Shown in pieces: positions 41,872-50,636 of a stretch of 64,000 nt of DNA. The translations under genes were made by a program, and so were the position numbers. Origin of the DNA: an uncultured Lachnospiraceae bacterium (GTDB lineage Bacteria > Bacillota > Clostridia > Lachnospirales > Lachnospiraceae); NCBI GenBank assembly GCA_902801515.1, contig CADCII010000002.1:1-64000 (forward strand). Direction: 5' to 3'. Every line of letters begins with the position of its first letter. Position 1 is the first letter of the stretch. Below the pieces are notes generated by a model that saw only the letters and a program-made list of their open reading frames with translations, ran no database searches and was not told the DNA's origin.

Positions 41872-43877
41872 TTCGTTTCCTTAAACCGCATCAGATAGTC
41901 CTTGATATCAAAGTCTTCACTGTATACATAATCCAAGCTGTAGACCGTCTCGCCCTTCTCATTTTCTCCGGAGGCGTAAGCGTCGACGTTCGCAAGAATG
42001 ATCTTGGCACTGAAGGACGCGTCCTCTGCTTCCATTGAATACTTTCTTCCCGTATCGGTGAAGCGCAGGCGCATCCACTCAGGCATGAGCAGGACTTCCA
42101 TACGAATGATCCCGTTCTCATCAAATGCATTGTCGATACGGTCTGTCAGCATCTCTTCGACACTCAGACGGATCATTCCCGCCTTCTCCTCGTCAAAACC
42201 AAGCTGGCTTGAAAGCTGCTCGATCATGGAGCAGGTGGATACGATCATGTAGCTTCTGTTGAGCACTCTCAGATCAAGGACGCGAAGGCCTTCATCCAGA
42301 GCCTCCGACAGATTGATCTCATACAGTCTCTCCAGCATGATCTTATGCAGGAGACGCTGGTTCAGTTTGCCGTTTTCATTTAACGGGAATGCATCAAACA
42401 CGAAGAAGTGTGACGGTACTTTAAATGAACCGATCTTCTGTTTCAGGCGTGCCCTGAGGTCATCTTCATTCAACTGATCTGCTTTGAGCACTACGCATGC
42501 TTCCACACTCTCATTCCAGATCGGGTGCGCTGCGCCCATGACCTTCGCCTCGCGGATCTCGGGCTGTTCGAGAAGAGCCTTCTCAATTTCAACCGGAGAG
42601 ATGTTCTCACCGCTCTTGATGATGATGTCCTTGATGCGGCCTGCGAACTGCAGCATGCCGTCTTCATCAAAACGTCCGAGGTCGCCTGTATGAAGCCATC
42701 CGTCCTTGTCGATCGCCTGCATCTCCTGCGGCAGTCCGTAGTATCCGTTCATCAGACTGGGGCCCTTGACGACGATCTCACCGATCTCGCCGGTTCCGGC
42801 AAAGCCGGTTCCTTCATTCCAGATCCGGACTTCATGGTTCGGAAGGCTGCGTCCCACAGAGACAGCTCTCTTCTCCAGCGGATCTGCACCGCACTCAACC
42901 GAGATGACCGGAGAGCACTCTGTCTGGCCGTATCCGACCAGGAACTTGCCGCCGCCAAGAAGTTTCTCAAAACGCATCATCTCGACCGGAGTCGTGAATC
43001 CGCCGCCAACGATGCACATTCCAAGCTTGCCGGACAGCTTCTCTTCAAATTCCGGCATGGTTGTAAGCATGCTGTAGATCGCGCCTACAGAACACATATC
43101 CGTGATGTGATGTTCAATGATCATGCTCATCAGGGTATCCGGCTTCAGGAGCGGTGTTATATGCAGATGCCGTCCCATAGCCAGGTAACAGTGAGCAACC
43201 ATCAGCCCGTAGCTGTGGAACATCGGAAGAGCAAGACAGATAGATTCACCGATGTCATTTTTCAGGATCTCCATCGCGCCTTCTGCATTGTTCAGAATCG
43301 AATAAGACGACTGCAGAACAGCCTTCGGAATGGAAGTCGTTCCCGTGGTATAGATGATTACCTGAGAGTCCTTAGGCTGTGTGCGCGTCAGGGCTTCTTC
43401 AAGGATTGCTTTCTCATTCTCATTTAACGGTGCGAATGCATCCGGTCCGACAAATGCCGTCGCCGGGAAGATATGCTGCACCGGAATGCCGCCGTCTGCC
43501 AGCGCTTTCACTGCCGCATTCTGGTCAGCGATACTGATCGTATTGCCGCCGATGATGCCCCATGAAGCATCGACCATCTTAGACAGGTCACTGACATTCT
43601 GCGACTTCAGTCCATAGTTCATCAGGGCAGCCACGCCGCCTGCCTGAACGATCCCGAAGAATGCCACTACCCATTCGATCCCATTGAATCCCCACAGGAC
43701 TGCCTTGTCATCCTTGGCAAAGCCTGCCTGCGCAAGCTTAACTGTGCAGCGGTCAGCCGCCAGTTTCAGCTGTGCATACGTCAGCGTCTTGTCACGGCAT
43801 GTGACAGCCGGTCTGTCAGGATATTCCTGTGCGCCTCTGATAAGTGTCTGTGAAAACAGTTTTGTACCAAAATCCAT
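41868..43877 (-). CDS. Acyl-AMP ligase fused to an anti-sigma-like ATPase domain
   Basis: This 669-aa protein has an ANL-family ligase (about 1-520): IIYTTGTTSIPKAVL (AMP-binding), GYGQTECSPVIS, DGWLHTGDLGRF and the C-terminal KDIIIKSGENISP with a Lys late in ENGKLNQR. It should adenylate a carboxylic acid. The rest (about 525-669) looks like a HATPase_c domain of the RsbW/SpoIIAB type: N-box-like SVEEMLTDRIDNAFDENG and DTGRKYSM, with the glycine-rich lid not evident, so ATP binding may be lost. I know no characterised protein with this pairing. It heads a four-gene operon with a good promoter. Confidence 0.85.
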   Translation of the reverse strand: MDFGTKLFSQTLIRGAQEYPDRPAVTCRDKTLTYAQLKLAADRCTVKLAQAGFAKDDKAVLWGFNGIEWVVAFFGIVQAGGVAALMNYGLKSQNVSDLSKMVDASWGIIGGNTISIADQNAAVKALADGGIPVQHIFPATAFVGPDAFAPLNENEKAILEEALTRTQPKDSQVIIYTTGTTSIPKAVLQSSYSILNNAEGAMEILKNDIGESICLALPMFHSYGLMVAHCYLAMGRHLHITPLLKPDTLMSMIIEHHITDMCSVGAIYSMLTTMPEFEEKLSGKLGMCIVGGGFTTPVEMMRFEKLLGGGKFLVGYGQTECSPVISVECGADPLEKRAVSVGRSLPNHEVRIWNEGTGFAGTGEIGEIVVKGPSLMNGYYGLPQEMQAIDKDGWLHTGDLGRFDEDGMLQFAGRIKDIIIKSGENISPVEIEKALLEQPEIREAKVMGAAHPIWNESVEACVVLKADQLNEDDLRARLKQKIGSFKVPSHFFVFDAFPLNENGKLNQRLLHKIMLERLYEINLSEALDEGLRVLDLRVLNRSYMIVSTCSMIEQLSSQLGFDEEKAGMIRLSVEEMLTDRIDNAFDENGIIRMEVLLMPEWMRLRFTDTGRKYSMEAEDASFSAKIILANVDAYASGENEKGETVYSLDYVYSEDFDIKDYLMRFKETK

Positions 43878-43899
43878 CTCTCTTCACTCCCATCTCGCT

Positions 43900-43930
43900 T
43901 TATTAATTCTGCATGTTCTAAAGATGTCAA
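43900..43930 (-). promoter_or_regulatory. Promoter of the ligase/STAS/SpoIIE operon
   Basis: On the minus strand a perfect TTGACA (43925-43930) is followed by TTAATA (43901-43906, 18-nt spacer) or TAATAA (43900-43905, 19-nt spacer), about 25 nt upstream of the ligase start. Confidence 0.65.
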
Positions 43931-43990
43931 CATTATTAGTTATTGTATCGTATTCTCTGCTTAAGGGCAAAAAAACAAGCAAAACTTCCT

Positions 43991-44644
43991 CTACCTCTTC
44001 AGGTAAGCCGATGACACAGGAAACTCGAAATAAACATCCGGATACGGTTCATCCTTCAGTGTAAAATGCCACCACTCGCAGTCAAGCGGAAGGAATCCGC
44101 TTCTTACCATCGCCTTCTGCAGCAGCATGCGGTTGTTAAACTGCTCGTCCGTGACCCCTCTGTAATCCGGATGGGATATCTCATCAAACAGATCGAACGG
44201 ACTTCCCATATCCACCTCCGTGCCGGTCTGCATGTCAAGCAGGGTAAGATCCACCGTACTGCCGCGGCTGTGCCCCGACTGGCTTGCGATATAGCCCTGC
44301 GCGAAGAGCTCATGCTTCTGCAGCGTGGGATAGAAATAAGGTTTCATCCGAAGGTCCAGATCCTCAATCCCCCAAAGAACAAAATGACGGACTGCCCTGG
44401 CCGGTCGGTAGGCGTCGAAGATCTTCAGCCTGAAGCCCTGGGCATTAAGCTCATTGCTCACTTCCTTGAGCGCCCGGGCGGCTTCCACTGTCAGGATGGC
44501 ACAGGGTTCTTCGTAGCCGTCTATGCGGTCTCCCACAAAATTGTAGGTGGAGAAATACCGGATCTCCTGCACGATCCCCGGCACATAATCTGACAGAAGG
44601 ACAAATCCCGAAGGATCCATGGTAATTCTTTCCTTATAATCCAT
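43991..44644 (-). CDS. VanX-like D-Ala-D-Ala dipeptidase
   Basis: This 217-aa zinc peptidase shows the VanX/DdpX motifs: DAYRPARAVRHF, SGHSRGSTVDLTLLD with the zinc His and Asp, and CEWWHF with catalytic Glu and third zinc ligand. It cleaves D-Ala-D-Ala dipeptide. No vanH, vanA-like or two-component genes are nearby, so it more likely recycles cell-wall dipeptide than gives glycopeptide resistance. It lacks a signal peptide. It follows the CoA-transferase gene by 30 nt. Confidence 0.9.
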   Translation of the reverse strand: MDYKERITMDPSGFVLLSDYVPGIVQEIRYFSTYNFVGDRIDGYEEPCAILTVEAARALKEVSNELNAQGFRLKIFDAYRPARAVRHFVLWGIEDLDLRMKPYFYPTLQKHELFAQGYIASQSGHSRGSTVDLTLLDMQTGTEVDMGSPFDLFDEISHPDYRGVTDEQFNNRMLLQKAMVRSGFLPLDCEWWHFTLKDEPYPDVYFEFPVSSAYLKR

Positions 44645-44674
44645 AATCCAAGAAATATCTCCTCTCGTCGGCTC

Positions 44675-46186
44675 CTAAACTTCAACCTCAAACGGCAGCT
44701 GGTCAAGAATATCTCTCTGCTCGTCGATGCCCGGATAGACTTCAACCAGTTTGAGTCCCTTCGGCGTCAAGCGGAACACACAGCGCTCTGTTATAAACAG
44801 CACCTTCTGTCCGTTTGCGATCGCCCGCTTTGCCGAGAAGCTGACACTTGTAACCTTTTCAACAAACTTCGGAATCGAACCTTCCTTGGTGATTGTGACG
44901 ATATCACGCTTTCTCGTCACCTCAAGGCCTTTCGTATTGAAGGTCAGGCAGAATACAACCGTTGGAGTCTTTGCCGTGATATTTGCAAATCCTCCGATGC
45001 CTGCGAAGGCGCCCGGTCCCCGGTGGGCGTTCACATTGCCCTGTTTATCTACCTCCAGCGCTCCCATGAAGCAGATATCCAGGCCTCCGTTGTCATAGAG
45101 ATCAAACTGGTTCGCCATGTCATATACCGACGCCGCTCCGATCATAGCGCCGAACGCCTCTCCCGATACAGGGAATCCGCCGATGCCGCCTGACTCCACT
45201 GTCAGAGTGATATTGTCCAGCATCCCATTCTTGCGCGCGTGGCGCGAGACCATCTCCGGGATCCCGATGCCGATATTGACGATGTCGTCAACACGCAGCT
45301 CCATGGCAGCCCGCCTTCCGATAATATTGCCGGCAGGGTTATTTCTCAGATTCTGGACTGAGATCGTATCGATCTTCTCATTCCAGACGTTCCATTCCTC
45401 ATAAGGGATCTCAAAGCTTCCGGTCAGAGCGGTGTAGGCTTCATTTCTCTCCTCAGGCTCCACTACCACGATAGCGTCCACCAGGCATCCGGGAATAATG
45501 GCATTACGCGGCCTGGACGGCGTATCGACCAGACGGTCAACCTGAACGATCACCTTGCCGTGATTGGCCTTTACAGCCTGGCAGATCGAGAGCGCATCTC
45601 CCGACATGAACATATCGTCAAATGTAATGTTTCCCTTCCGGTCTGCCGCAGTCCCGCGAATCAGAGCGACCGTGATCTTCGGAAGCTTGTAGTACAGGAA
45701 CTCCTCACCGTCCACTTCCACATATTTTACAAATGAATCGTCTATGGAGATCCGGTTGATTCCCGGTCCTTCCCTGCGGGGATCAACGAAGATATCAAGC
45801 CCCACCTTCGACAGCGCTCCCGGAAGGCCTCCCGCCTGCGCGCGGATCGCATGGGAGATGCAGCCGAGCGGAAGATTGTATGCCTCAAAGCGATCCTCCA
45901 GTACCAGCTTCTTCGTGCTCAGCATGGCTCCGAAATGTCCGCAGATCAGGCGGTCTACAGCACCTTCACGGATATACCCTTCCGCGTTGCGTTCCTCATC
46001 CCATACGCCAAAGCCGGCACTGGATATGATCGTCAGATGTGTCGGCGACTGCATTCTCTGATAACGCCGGTAGATCGCCTCATGCAGTTCCACCGGGCTC
46101 TCGATCCCCACAAAGGAATTGACACAGATACAGTCACCGTCACGGATCAGGCGGATCGCTTCATCCGCGCTCATAAGTTCATACAT
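44675..46186 (-). CDS. Acyl-CoA:acetate/ketoacid CoA-transferase (YdiF type)
   Basis: This 503-aa protein contains both halves of a family I CoA-transferase in one chain. The first half has GFGVWDEERN and GGLPGALSKVGLDIFVDPR; the second has the catalytic Glu in TVESGGIGGFP (about residue 330) and GPGAFAGIGGFANIT. It would transfer CoA between short-chain acids, as in butyrate or propionate fermentation. It lies next to an acyl-AMP ligase cluster but in its own transcription unit with vanX-like. Confidence 0.92.
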   Translation of the reverse strand: MYELMSADEAIRLIRDGDCICVNSFVGIESPVELHEAIYRRYQRMQSPTHLTIISSAGFGVWDEERNAEGYIREGAVDRLICGHFGAMLSTKKLVLEDRFEAYNLPLGCISHAIRAQAGGLPGALSKVGLDIFVDPRREGPGINRISIDDSFVKYVEVDGEEFLYYKLPKITVALIRGTAADRKGNITFDDMFMSGDALSICQAVKANHGKVIVQVDRLVDTPSRPRNAIIPGCLVDAIVVVEPEERNEAYTALTGSFEIPYEEWNVWNEKIDTISVQNLRNNPAGNIIGRRAAMELRVDDIVNIGIGIPEMVSRHARKNGMLDNITLTVESGGIGGFPVSGEAFGAMIGAASVYDMANQFDLYDNGGLDICFMGALEVDKQGNVNAHRGPGAFAGIGGFANITAKTPTVVFCLTFNTKGLEVTRKRDIVTITKEGSIPKFVEKVTSVSFSAKRAIANGQKVLFITERCVFRLTPKGLKLVEVYPGIDEQRDILDQLPFEVEV

Positions 46187-46303
46187 TTTGTTTCTACCCT
46201 GCTTCCAGATAAACTCATATCAATTAATTGCCATGAACCCATTTTATAACACAGACGCGTGTATATCCAGAAAAAAAGAGACCAGAAGAGACCGGAATAA
46301 CCT

Positions 46304-46337
46304 TATGACATTTCTGTGACAAACCATTCTGTAGAAT
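46304..46337 (+). promoter_or_regulatory. Direct-repeat promoter before the large secreted protein
   Basis: TATGACA (46304-46310) and TGTGACA (46315-46321) repeat with an 11-bp period. Exactly 10 nt separate the second copy from a -10-like TAGAAT (46332-46337). The same repeat, period and distance occur before the peptide cluster at 60084-60117. The form suggests an OmpR/PhoB-type activator site in place of a -35 box. Confidence 0.6.
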
Positions 46338-46356
46338 GCAGACATAGCAAGAAAAG

Positions 46357-46433
46357 GAGATGTATTATAGAACATCTCAGCAAAAATCACTATAATACTA
46401 TCAAAGTTGTATTTTACAGAAGCAATAAAATAC
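46357..46433 (+). promoter_or_regulatory. Second promoter and two inverted repeats in the leader
   Basis: GAGATGT/ACATCTC (46357-46363 with 46372-46378) spans the -35 area of a second candidate -10, TATAAT (46391-46396). Then GTATTTTA/TAAAATAC (46409-46416 with 46426-46433) forms a hairpin ending 7 nt before the AAGGAGG ribosome site and could limit translation. Confidence 0.5.
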
Positions 46434-46456
46434 AGAATCAAAGGAGGAAATTGGAA

Positions 46457-48349
46457 ATGAAAAAGAGAGGATTACTACTGACCGCTGCCGCCATGCTTCT
46501 TACGCTGGCGATGGCTACAATCGCCCAGGCTGACACTAAGACATACTACGCAGCCAAAGAGAAAGTAAATGCTTATGAAGAAAAAACCAGCAGTTCTGCA
46601 AAGCTGAAGGAGTATAACGGCGGAGACAAGATCCAGGTTGAAAAGTCTGAAGACGGCTGGTATGGTGTATCCGTACCGGATCCGGATGGAAGCGGTCAGA
46701 CGACTGCATGGGTTGATAAAGACGACGCGAGCGAAACTATGCCCCAGTCCTTCTGCCCGCATGACTTTGGCGAGTGGAAAGTCACTCAGGAGCCGACCTG
46801 CATCGCCCCCAAGGTGGAGTCGCGCTACTGCAAGATCTGTGGTATCCTTGACGAGCGTGATGGCGGATTCGGCGATCACAAGTGGAGCGACTGGAACGTG
46901 ACCAAGCAGGCAACCTGCAAGGAAGACGGACAGCGCACCCGCACCTGCTCCGTCTGCGGCAAGACTGAGACCGAGACCATCCCGAAGGGAAGCGCGCATC
47001 AGTTTGGAAACTGGACTACCGTGAAGGAAGCTACCTGCACTGCTGAAGGACAGAGAAAGCACACCTGCAGCATCTGCGGCAAGGAAGAGACTGAGACGAT
47101 TCCGAAGGCTGCTCACAAGTTCGGCCAGTGGAAAGAAACCAGGAAAGCTACCTGCTCCAAGAAGGGCGAGAAGGAAGCAACCTGCACTGTCTGCGGTTAC
47201 AAGGAAAAGCAGGCAATCGATGAACTTCCGCACAATTATGAGACAAAGATCATCACTGAAGCTACCGATCACTCCGCCGGAGTAAGAGAGAAAGTTTGCA
47301 AGGTCTGCAAGCACTCTGAAGGCAAAGAAGAATTTGATCCTGAAGGAACACTTCGTGTCGGCGCTGCCAGCGAAGAAGTTTACAAGATGCAGCAGCTGCT
47401 GGCGGACCAGAACTATCTTGACGCAGCAGGCGTAGACGGCAAGTTCGGTGCCGGAACTGAGAAAGCCCTGATGGCATTCCAGGAAGCACACGGCCTGAAG
47501 GCAGACGGAATCTGCTGGCCCCAGACCATGAAGAAACTCGAGCATGACTTCGGTCCGTGGGAAACGATCACAGATCTGACCCGCACCACAGCTGGCGAGC
47601 GTAAGCGTGTATGCAAAGACTGCGGATTCGAACAGCATGAGATCATCGAGCCTCAGCCGACTATTGTAAGCGGCAGCCGCGGAGAAGAAGTCCGTGCAGT
47701 CCAGCAGATGCTGACTTCCCTCGGATTTGACTGCGGAACCATCGACGGAATCTACGGTCAGAAACTCGACGCAGCATTCGGCGCATTCCTGAAAGAGACA
47801 GATCCGGAAGCAGCATTTGAACCAGGCAAGCTGACTGCAGATCAGATCGACGCTCTGGTCAACGCATGGATCGCAAGTTTCCCGGAAGACGCACAGATGA
47901 AAGAAAGCACCGCAAAGGATCCTGTCAACCTGGCACTTACCGTCAATCCGGTTATTGACGCGAACACAGATGAAACGGATTCCATGATGTCCTACAACTG
48001 GTCAGTTACAAACCTTGGCGAACAGGAAACCCAGTTTGTCCTGCTGCTCCTGCAGTATGGCGACGAGCCGGATTTCAAGGAGAACAATCTCGTCATGGTG
48101 CTGGACGGCGAAGTTCTTCAGGCAAAGTGCGGAAACAGTGTCAAGGGAACCTTCCAGGTCAGCAAAGAATTCGGCGAAGGCAACCTCAACTTCACCGCCC
48201 TGTCAGTCTCAGAAGCAGACGCAGCGAAATGGCTGAGCAACACCGTCACCTTCGAGGTAAAGGCTGAGGAAGAGACTGAGGCTGAAACTGAGATACTTGG
48301 TATTGAGACCGAGGCTGAAACTGAGGTCCAGACTGAGACAGTTGGCTGA
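46457..48349 (+). CDS. Large secreted protein with Cys-pair repeats and PG-binding domains
   Basis: This 630-aa protein has a signal peptide (LLLTAAAMLLTLAMATIAQA), then an SH3-like segment (about 25-95). Four or more repeats of about 40 residues follow (about 105-310), each with the pattern H-x-F-G-x-W, ATC, and C-x-x-C-G-K, like zinc-ribbon/knuckle units. Two peptidoglycan-binding-1 type domains (about 300-355 and 395-455) are separated by one more Cys-pair unit. A beta-rich C-terminal domain (about 480-610) ends in an acidic Glu/Thr tail. ATG 46457 follows AAGGAGG. Probably a cell-wall-bound surface protein; the role is unknown. Confidence 0.82.
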   Translation: MKKRGLLLTAAAMLLTLAMATIAQADTKTYYAAKEKVNAYEEKTSSSAKLKEYNGGDKIQVEKSEDGWYGVSVPDPDGSGQTTAWVDKDDASETMPQSFCPHDFGEWKVTQEPTCIAPKVESRYCKICGILDERDGGFGDHKWSDWNVTKQATCKEDGQRTRTCSVCGKTETETIPKGSAHQFGNWTTVKEATCTAEGQRKHTCSICGKEETETIPKAAHKFGQWKETRKATCSKKGEKEATCTVCGYKEKQAIDELPHNYETKIITEATDHSAGVREKVCKVCKHSEGKEEFDPEGTLRVGAASEEVYKMQQLLADQNYLDAAGVDGKFGAGTEKALMAFQEAHGLKADGICWPQTMKKLEHDFGPWETITDLTRTTAGERKRVCKDCGFEQHEIIEPQPTIVSGSRGEEVRAVQQMLTSLGFDCGTIDGIYGQKLDAAFGAFLKETDPEAAFEPGKLTADQIDALVNAWIASFPEDAQMKESTAKDPVNLALTVNPVIDANTDETDSMMSYNWSVTNLGEQETQFVLLLLQYGDEPDFKENNLVMVLDGEVLQAKCGNSVKGTFQVSKEFGEGNLNFTALSVSEADAAKWLSNTVTFEVKAEEETEAETEILGIETEAETEVQTETVG

Positions 48350-48391
48350 TATATAAAGATCAAAAACGAACAGCCTGAATATAGGAATGAT

Positions 48392-48426
48392 TCAGGGGAG
48401 CCCTGGAGGGCTCCCCTGATTTGTTA
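48392..48426 (+). terminator. Terminator of the large secreted protein gene
   Basis: A perfect 12-bp stem (TCAGGGGAGCCC, 48392-48403, with 48408-48419), tetraloop TGGA and tail TTTGTTAT. It separates this gene from the convergent exporter gene ending at 48440. Confidence 0.88.
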
Positions 48427-48439
48427 TCTGCAGCTTGAT

Positions 48440-50626
48440 TCACTGAGCTGTATCCAGCCTCTGTCTTGCCACCAGATCTGCGAAGATTCCATTCTTCCCG
48501 ATCAGTTCTTCGTAGGTTCCATCCTCGACGATCTTCCCGCCATCCATAACCAGAATGCGGTCGCAGTGGCGGATCGTTGAAAGTCTGTGGGCGATCACGA
48601 TACGGGTGCAGCGCATCTTGTCCAGGGCTTCAGAAACCTGTTTCTGAGTGATGTTGTCCAACGCAGAGGTTGCTTCGTCAAACAGCAGGAGTTTCGGCTT
48701 CGGCGCGACCGCGCGGGCGATCATGATCCTCTGCCGCTGTCCCCCGGAAACACCGCCGGAGCCTTCCTGAAGCATAGTGCTCATACCCATGGGCATGGCC
48801 CGGATGTCGTCCGCAAGACCTGCGATCTCTGCCGCAGTCCATGCATCATCCAGTGTCAGGTTCGGATTGGTGATGGTGATGTTCTCAAAGATACTGCCGC
48901 TGAACAGGTCTCCTTCCTGCAGAACCGTGCCGATCTGCCTGCGCAGGGAACCAAGATCCAGGGTCTGTATATCCTTGCGGTCATAGAAGATCGCGCCCTT
49001 CTCGGGCTTCTCAAATCCAAGCAGAAGGCGGAGCAGGGTGGACTTGCCGCACCCGGTTCTTCCCACTATAGCCACATACTGGCGGGCGGTAATCCTGAGG
49101 CTCAGGTCATCCAGGATCTTCCTTCCGTTCTCTTCATACCGGAACGACACATGGGACAGTTCGATATTGCCGGTGATCCCGGCAAGCGATTCCCTGCCCT
49201 CGTTCTTCTCAGGCTCTGCCTCCATCAGCGGGCGGATCATCTCCAGACTCGGCTTGATCGTAGCTGCGGCGATCGCCATCGAAGAGATGGATGTAAATGC
49301 AGCCGATACGTAGGCATATGCTGCATTGAACGCAAAGTAATCAGCCACAGATACCTGTGAACGCACCGCGACATAATACATGATGATCGTACCGATCAGC
49401 GAGATCGCCGCGGTAAACACAGAATTAAACTTGATCAGCGCCGGCAGGTTAAACTTCAGATTCGCCTCCTTCGTGTAGAGGTCGATCCATTTTGCAAATA
49501 CACGGTTTTCCGCACCGGACAGACGGATCTTCTCGATTCCGTTGATAAAGGCGTACGTAAGTCCTCTCTCCTTCGCCGCAAGCTCCATCTGCTCCTTATT
49601 CCGGCTCGCCTGCAGCATATTTGCGGCAAGACTGAGCGCAACGGTGAGAATCGTAACGATCAGCGAAGGAACCACGAGGCTTCGCGCATACGAGAAGATC
49701 TGCACTATGTAGATCAGGGAAAAAACTCCTGTGATCGTCGTGGAGAAAAGCGTGTCCACAAGGGTACTGCACAGCGAGCTCATATAGGACACATACTGAC
49801 TCAACTCACCGGAACTGTAAGACTTGAAGAAATCCGCCGGAAGAGAGAGCACGCGCATCATAGTCGCTGCCTCCACATTGACGGTAAGCTTCATCCGGAT
49901 CCTGGACAGGACCAGCTGTCTGATGATCGTGATCAGAAATGTGCCGATCGTCATGAAGAACATGAAGCTGAGCACGGCTCCGAGCAGCTGGTTGCTTCCG
50001 TAGATAACCACCTCCGATATCAGGATGTGGTTCAATTTCGTAGTGACCATTCCGGTCAGGGTGATCGCCAGCACAGCAATCAGGAAGGATGCGATATCGG
50101 ACATTCGCAGCGTGGCGATCATATACTGGAACAGATCCTTCATCGTGAGGCTGCGAAGGGGAAGCGGCTGGTAGAAACAGTACGCCTTTGTGCCGATCTT
50201 CTTCTCTTCAGAAGCATTCACCCGCACTTCCCTGCCCGAGACCGGATCGCGGTATACATACACGCCGGCAGAATTGTGAAGCACTGTGATGACCGCTCCG
50301 CTCTCCTCGAGAGTAGTGATCAGGGGCCCCATGGAATCCACATGCCATCCGCGTTCCAGTTGGACTTCGCGGTACATGATGTCCGCGGCAGAAAGCAGGT
50401 AATCCAGTTTCTCCTCAAGCGTCTTCAGCCTGGGAGGGACCTCCCTGTCAGGAATACCGTAATACTTCAGCAGTACTTCCAGCGCATCTTTGACATCGGC
50501 ACCTTCCGCGAAATGATCGGCAGATCTGCTGCCGGTCACGATCAGCTCCAGCTTCTGAAATGAATCATCCAGCAGCTTGAGTTCCTGCCTTTTCCGGTTT
50601 TCTATCTGTTCATCAAACCAACCCAT
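48440..50626 (-). CDS. NHLM-type peptide exporter ABC protein without peptidase
   Basis: This 728-aa protein has an N-terminal cytoplasmic region (about 1-160) with no C39 Cys-His pair, an ABC type I membrane domain (about 175-455) and an ATPase domain (about 485-720: GRTGCGKST, VSGGQRQR, LLLFDEATSALD, His switch in IAHRLS). Length and layout fit the second ABC subunit of NHLM bacteriocin systems, which pairs with the peptidase-bearing subunit encoded just upstream. It is the last gene of the peptide cluster. Confidence 0.88.
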   Translation of the reverse strand: MGWFDEQIENRKRQELKLLDDSFQKLELIVTGSRSADHFAEGADVKDALEVLLKYYGIPDREVPPRLKTLEEKLDYLLSAADIMYREVQLERGWHVDSMGPLITTLEESGAVITVLHNSAGVYVYRDPVSGREVRVNASEEKKIGTKAYCFYQPLPLRSLTMKDLFQYMIATLRMSDIASFLIAVLAITLTGMVTTKLNHILISEVVIYGSNQLLGAVLSFMFFMTIGTFLITIIRQLVLSRIRMKLTVNVEAATMMRVLSLPADFFKSYSSGELSQYVSYMSSLCSTLVDTLFSTTITGVFSLIYIVQIFSYARSLVVPSLIVTILTVALSLAANMLQASRNKEQMELAAKERGLTYAFINGIEKIRLSGAENRVFAKWIDLYTKEANLKFNLPALIKFNSVFTAAISLIGTIIMYYVAVRSQVSVADYFAFNAAYAYVSAAFTSISSMAIAAATIKPSLEMIRPLMEAEPEKNEGRESLAGITGNIELSHVSFRYEENGRKILDDLSLRITARQYVAIVGRTGCGKSTLLRLLLGFEKPEKGAIFYDRKDIQTLDLGSLRRQIGTVLQEGDLFSGSIFENITITNPNLTLDDAWTAAEIAGLADDIRAMPMGMSTMLQEGSGGVSGGQRQRIMIARAVAPKPKLLLFDEATSALDNITQKQVSEALDKMRCTRIVIAHRLSTIRHCDRILVMDGGKIVEDGTYEELIGKNGIFADLVARQRLDTAQ

Positions 50627-50636
50627 ACCTTATTCC

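Noticed and set aside
40303..41898. 531-codon open frame on the plus strand opposite the STAS and membrane acyltransferase genes
   Set aside because: Its product is polar with Gln/Asp/His/Arg runs and no known motifs, as expected for the antisense of membrane-protein codons; the minus-strand genes have clear families, ribosome sites and overlaps.
43991..44644. VanX-like gene as evidence of vancomycin resistance
   Set aside because: No vanH, vanA/B-type ligase, vanY or VanRS genes are nearby; isolated VanX-like dipeptidases are common and serve D-Ala-D-Ala use.
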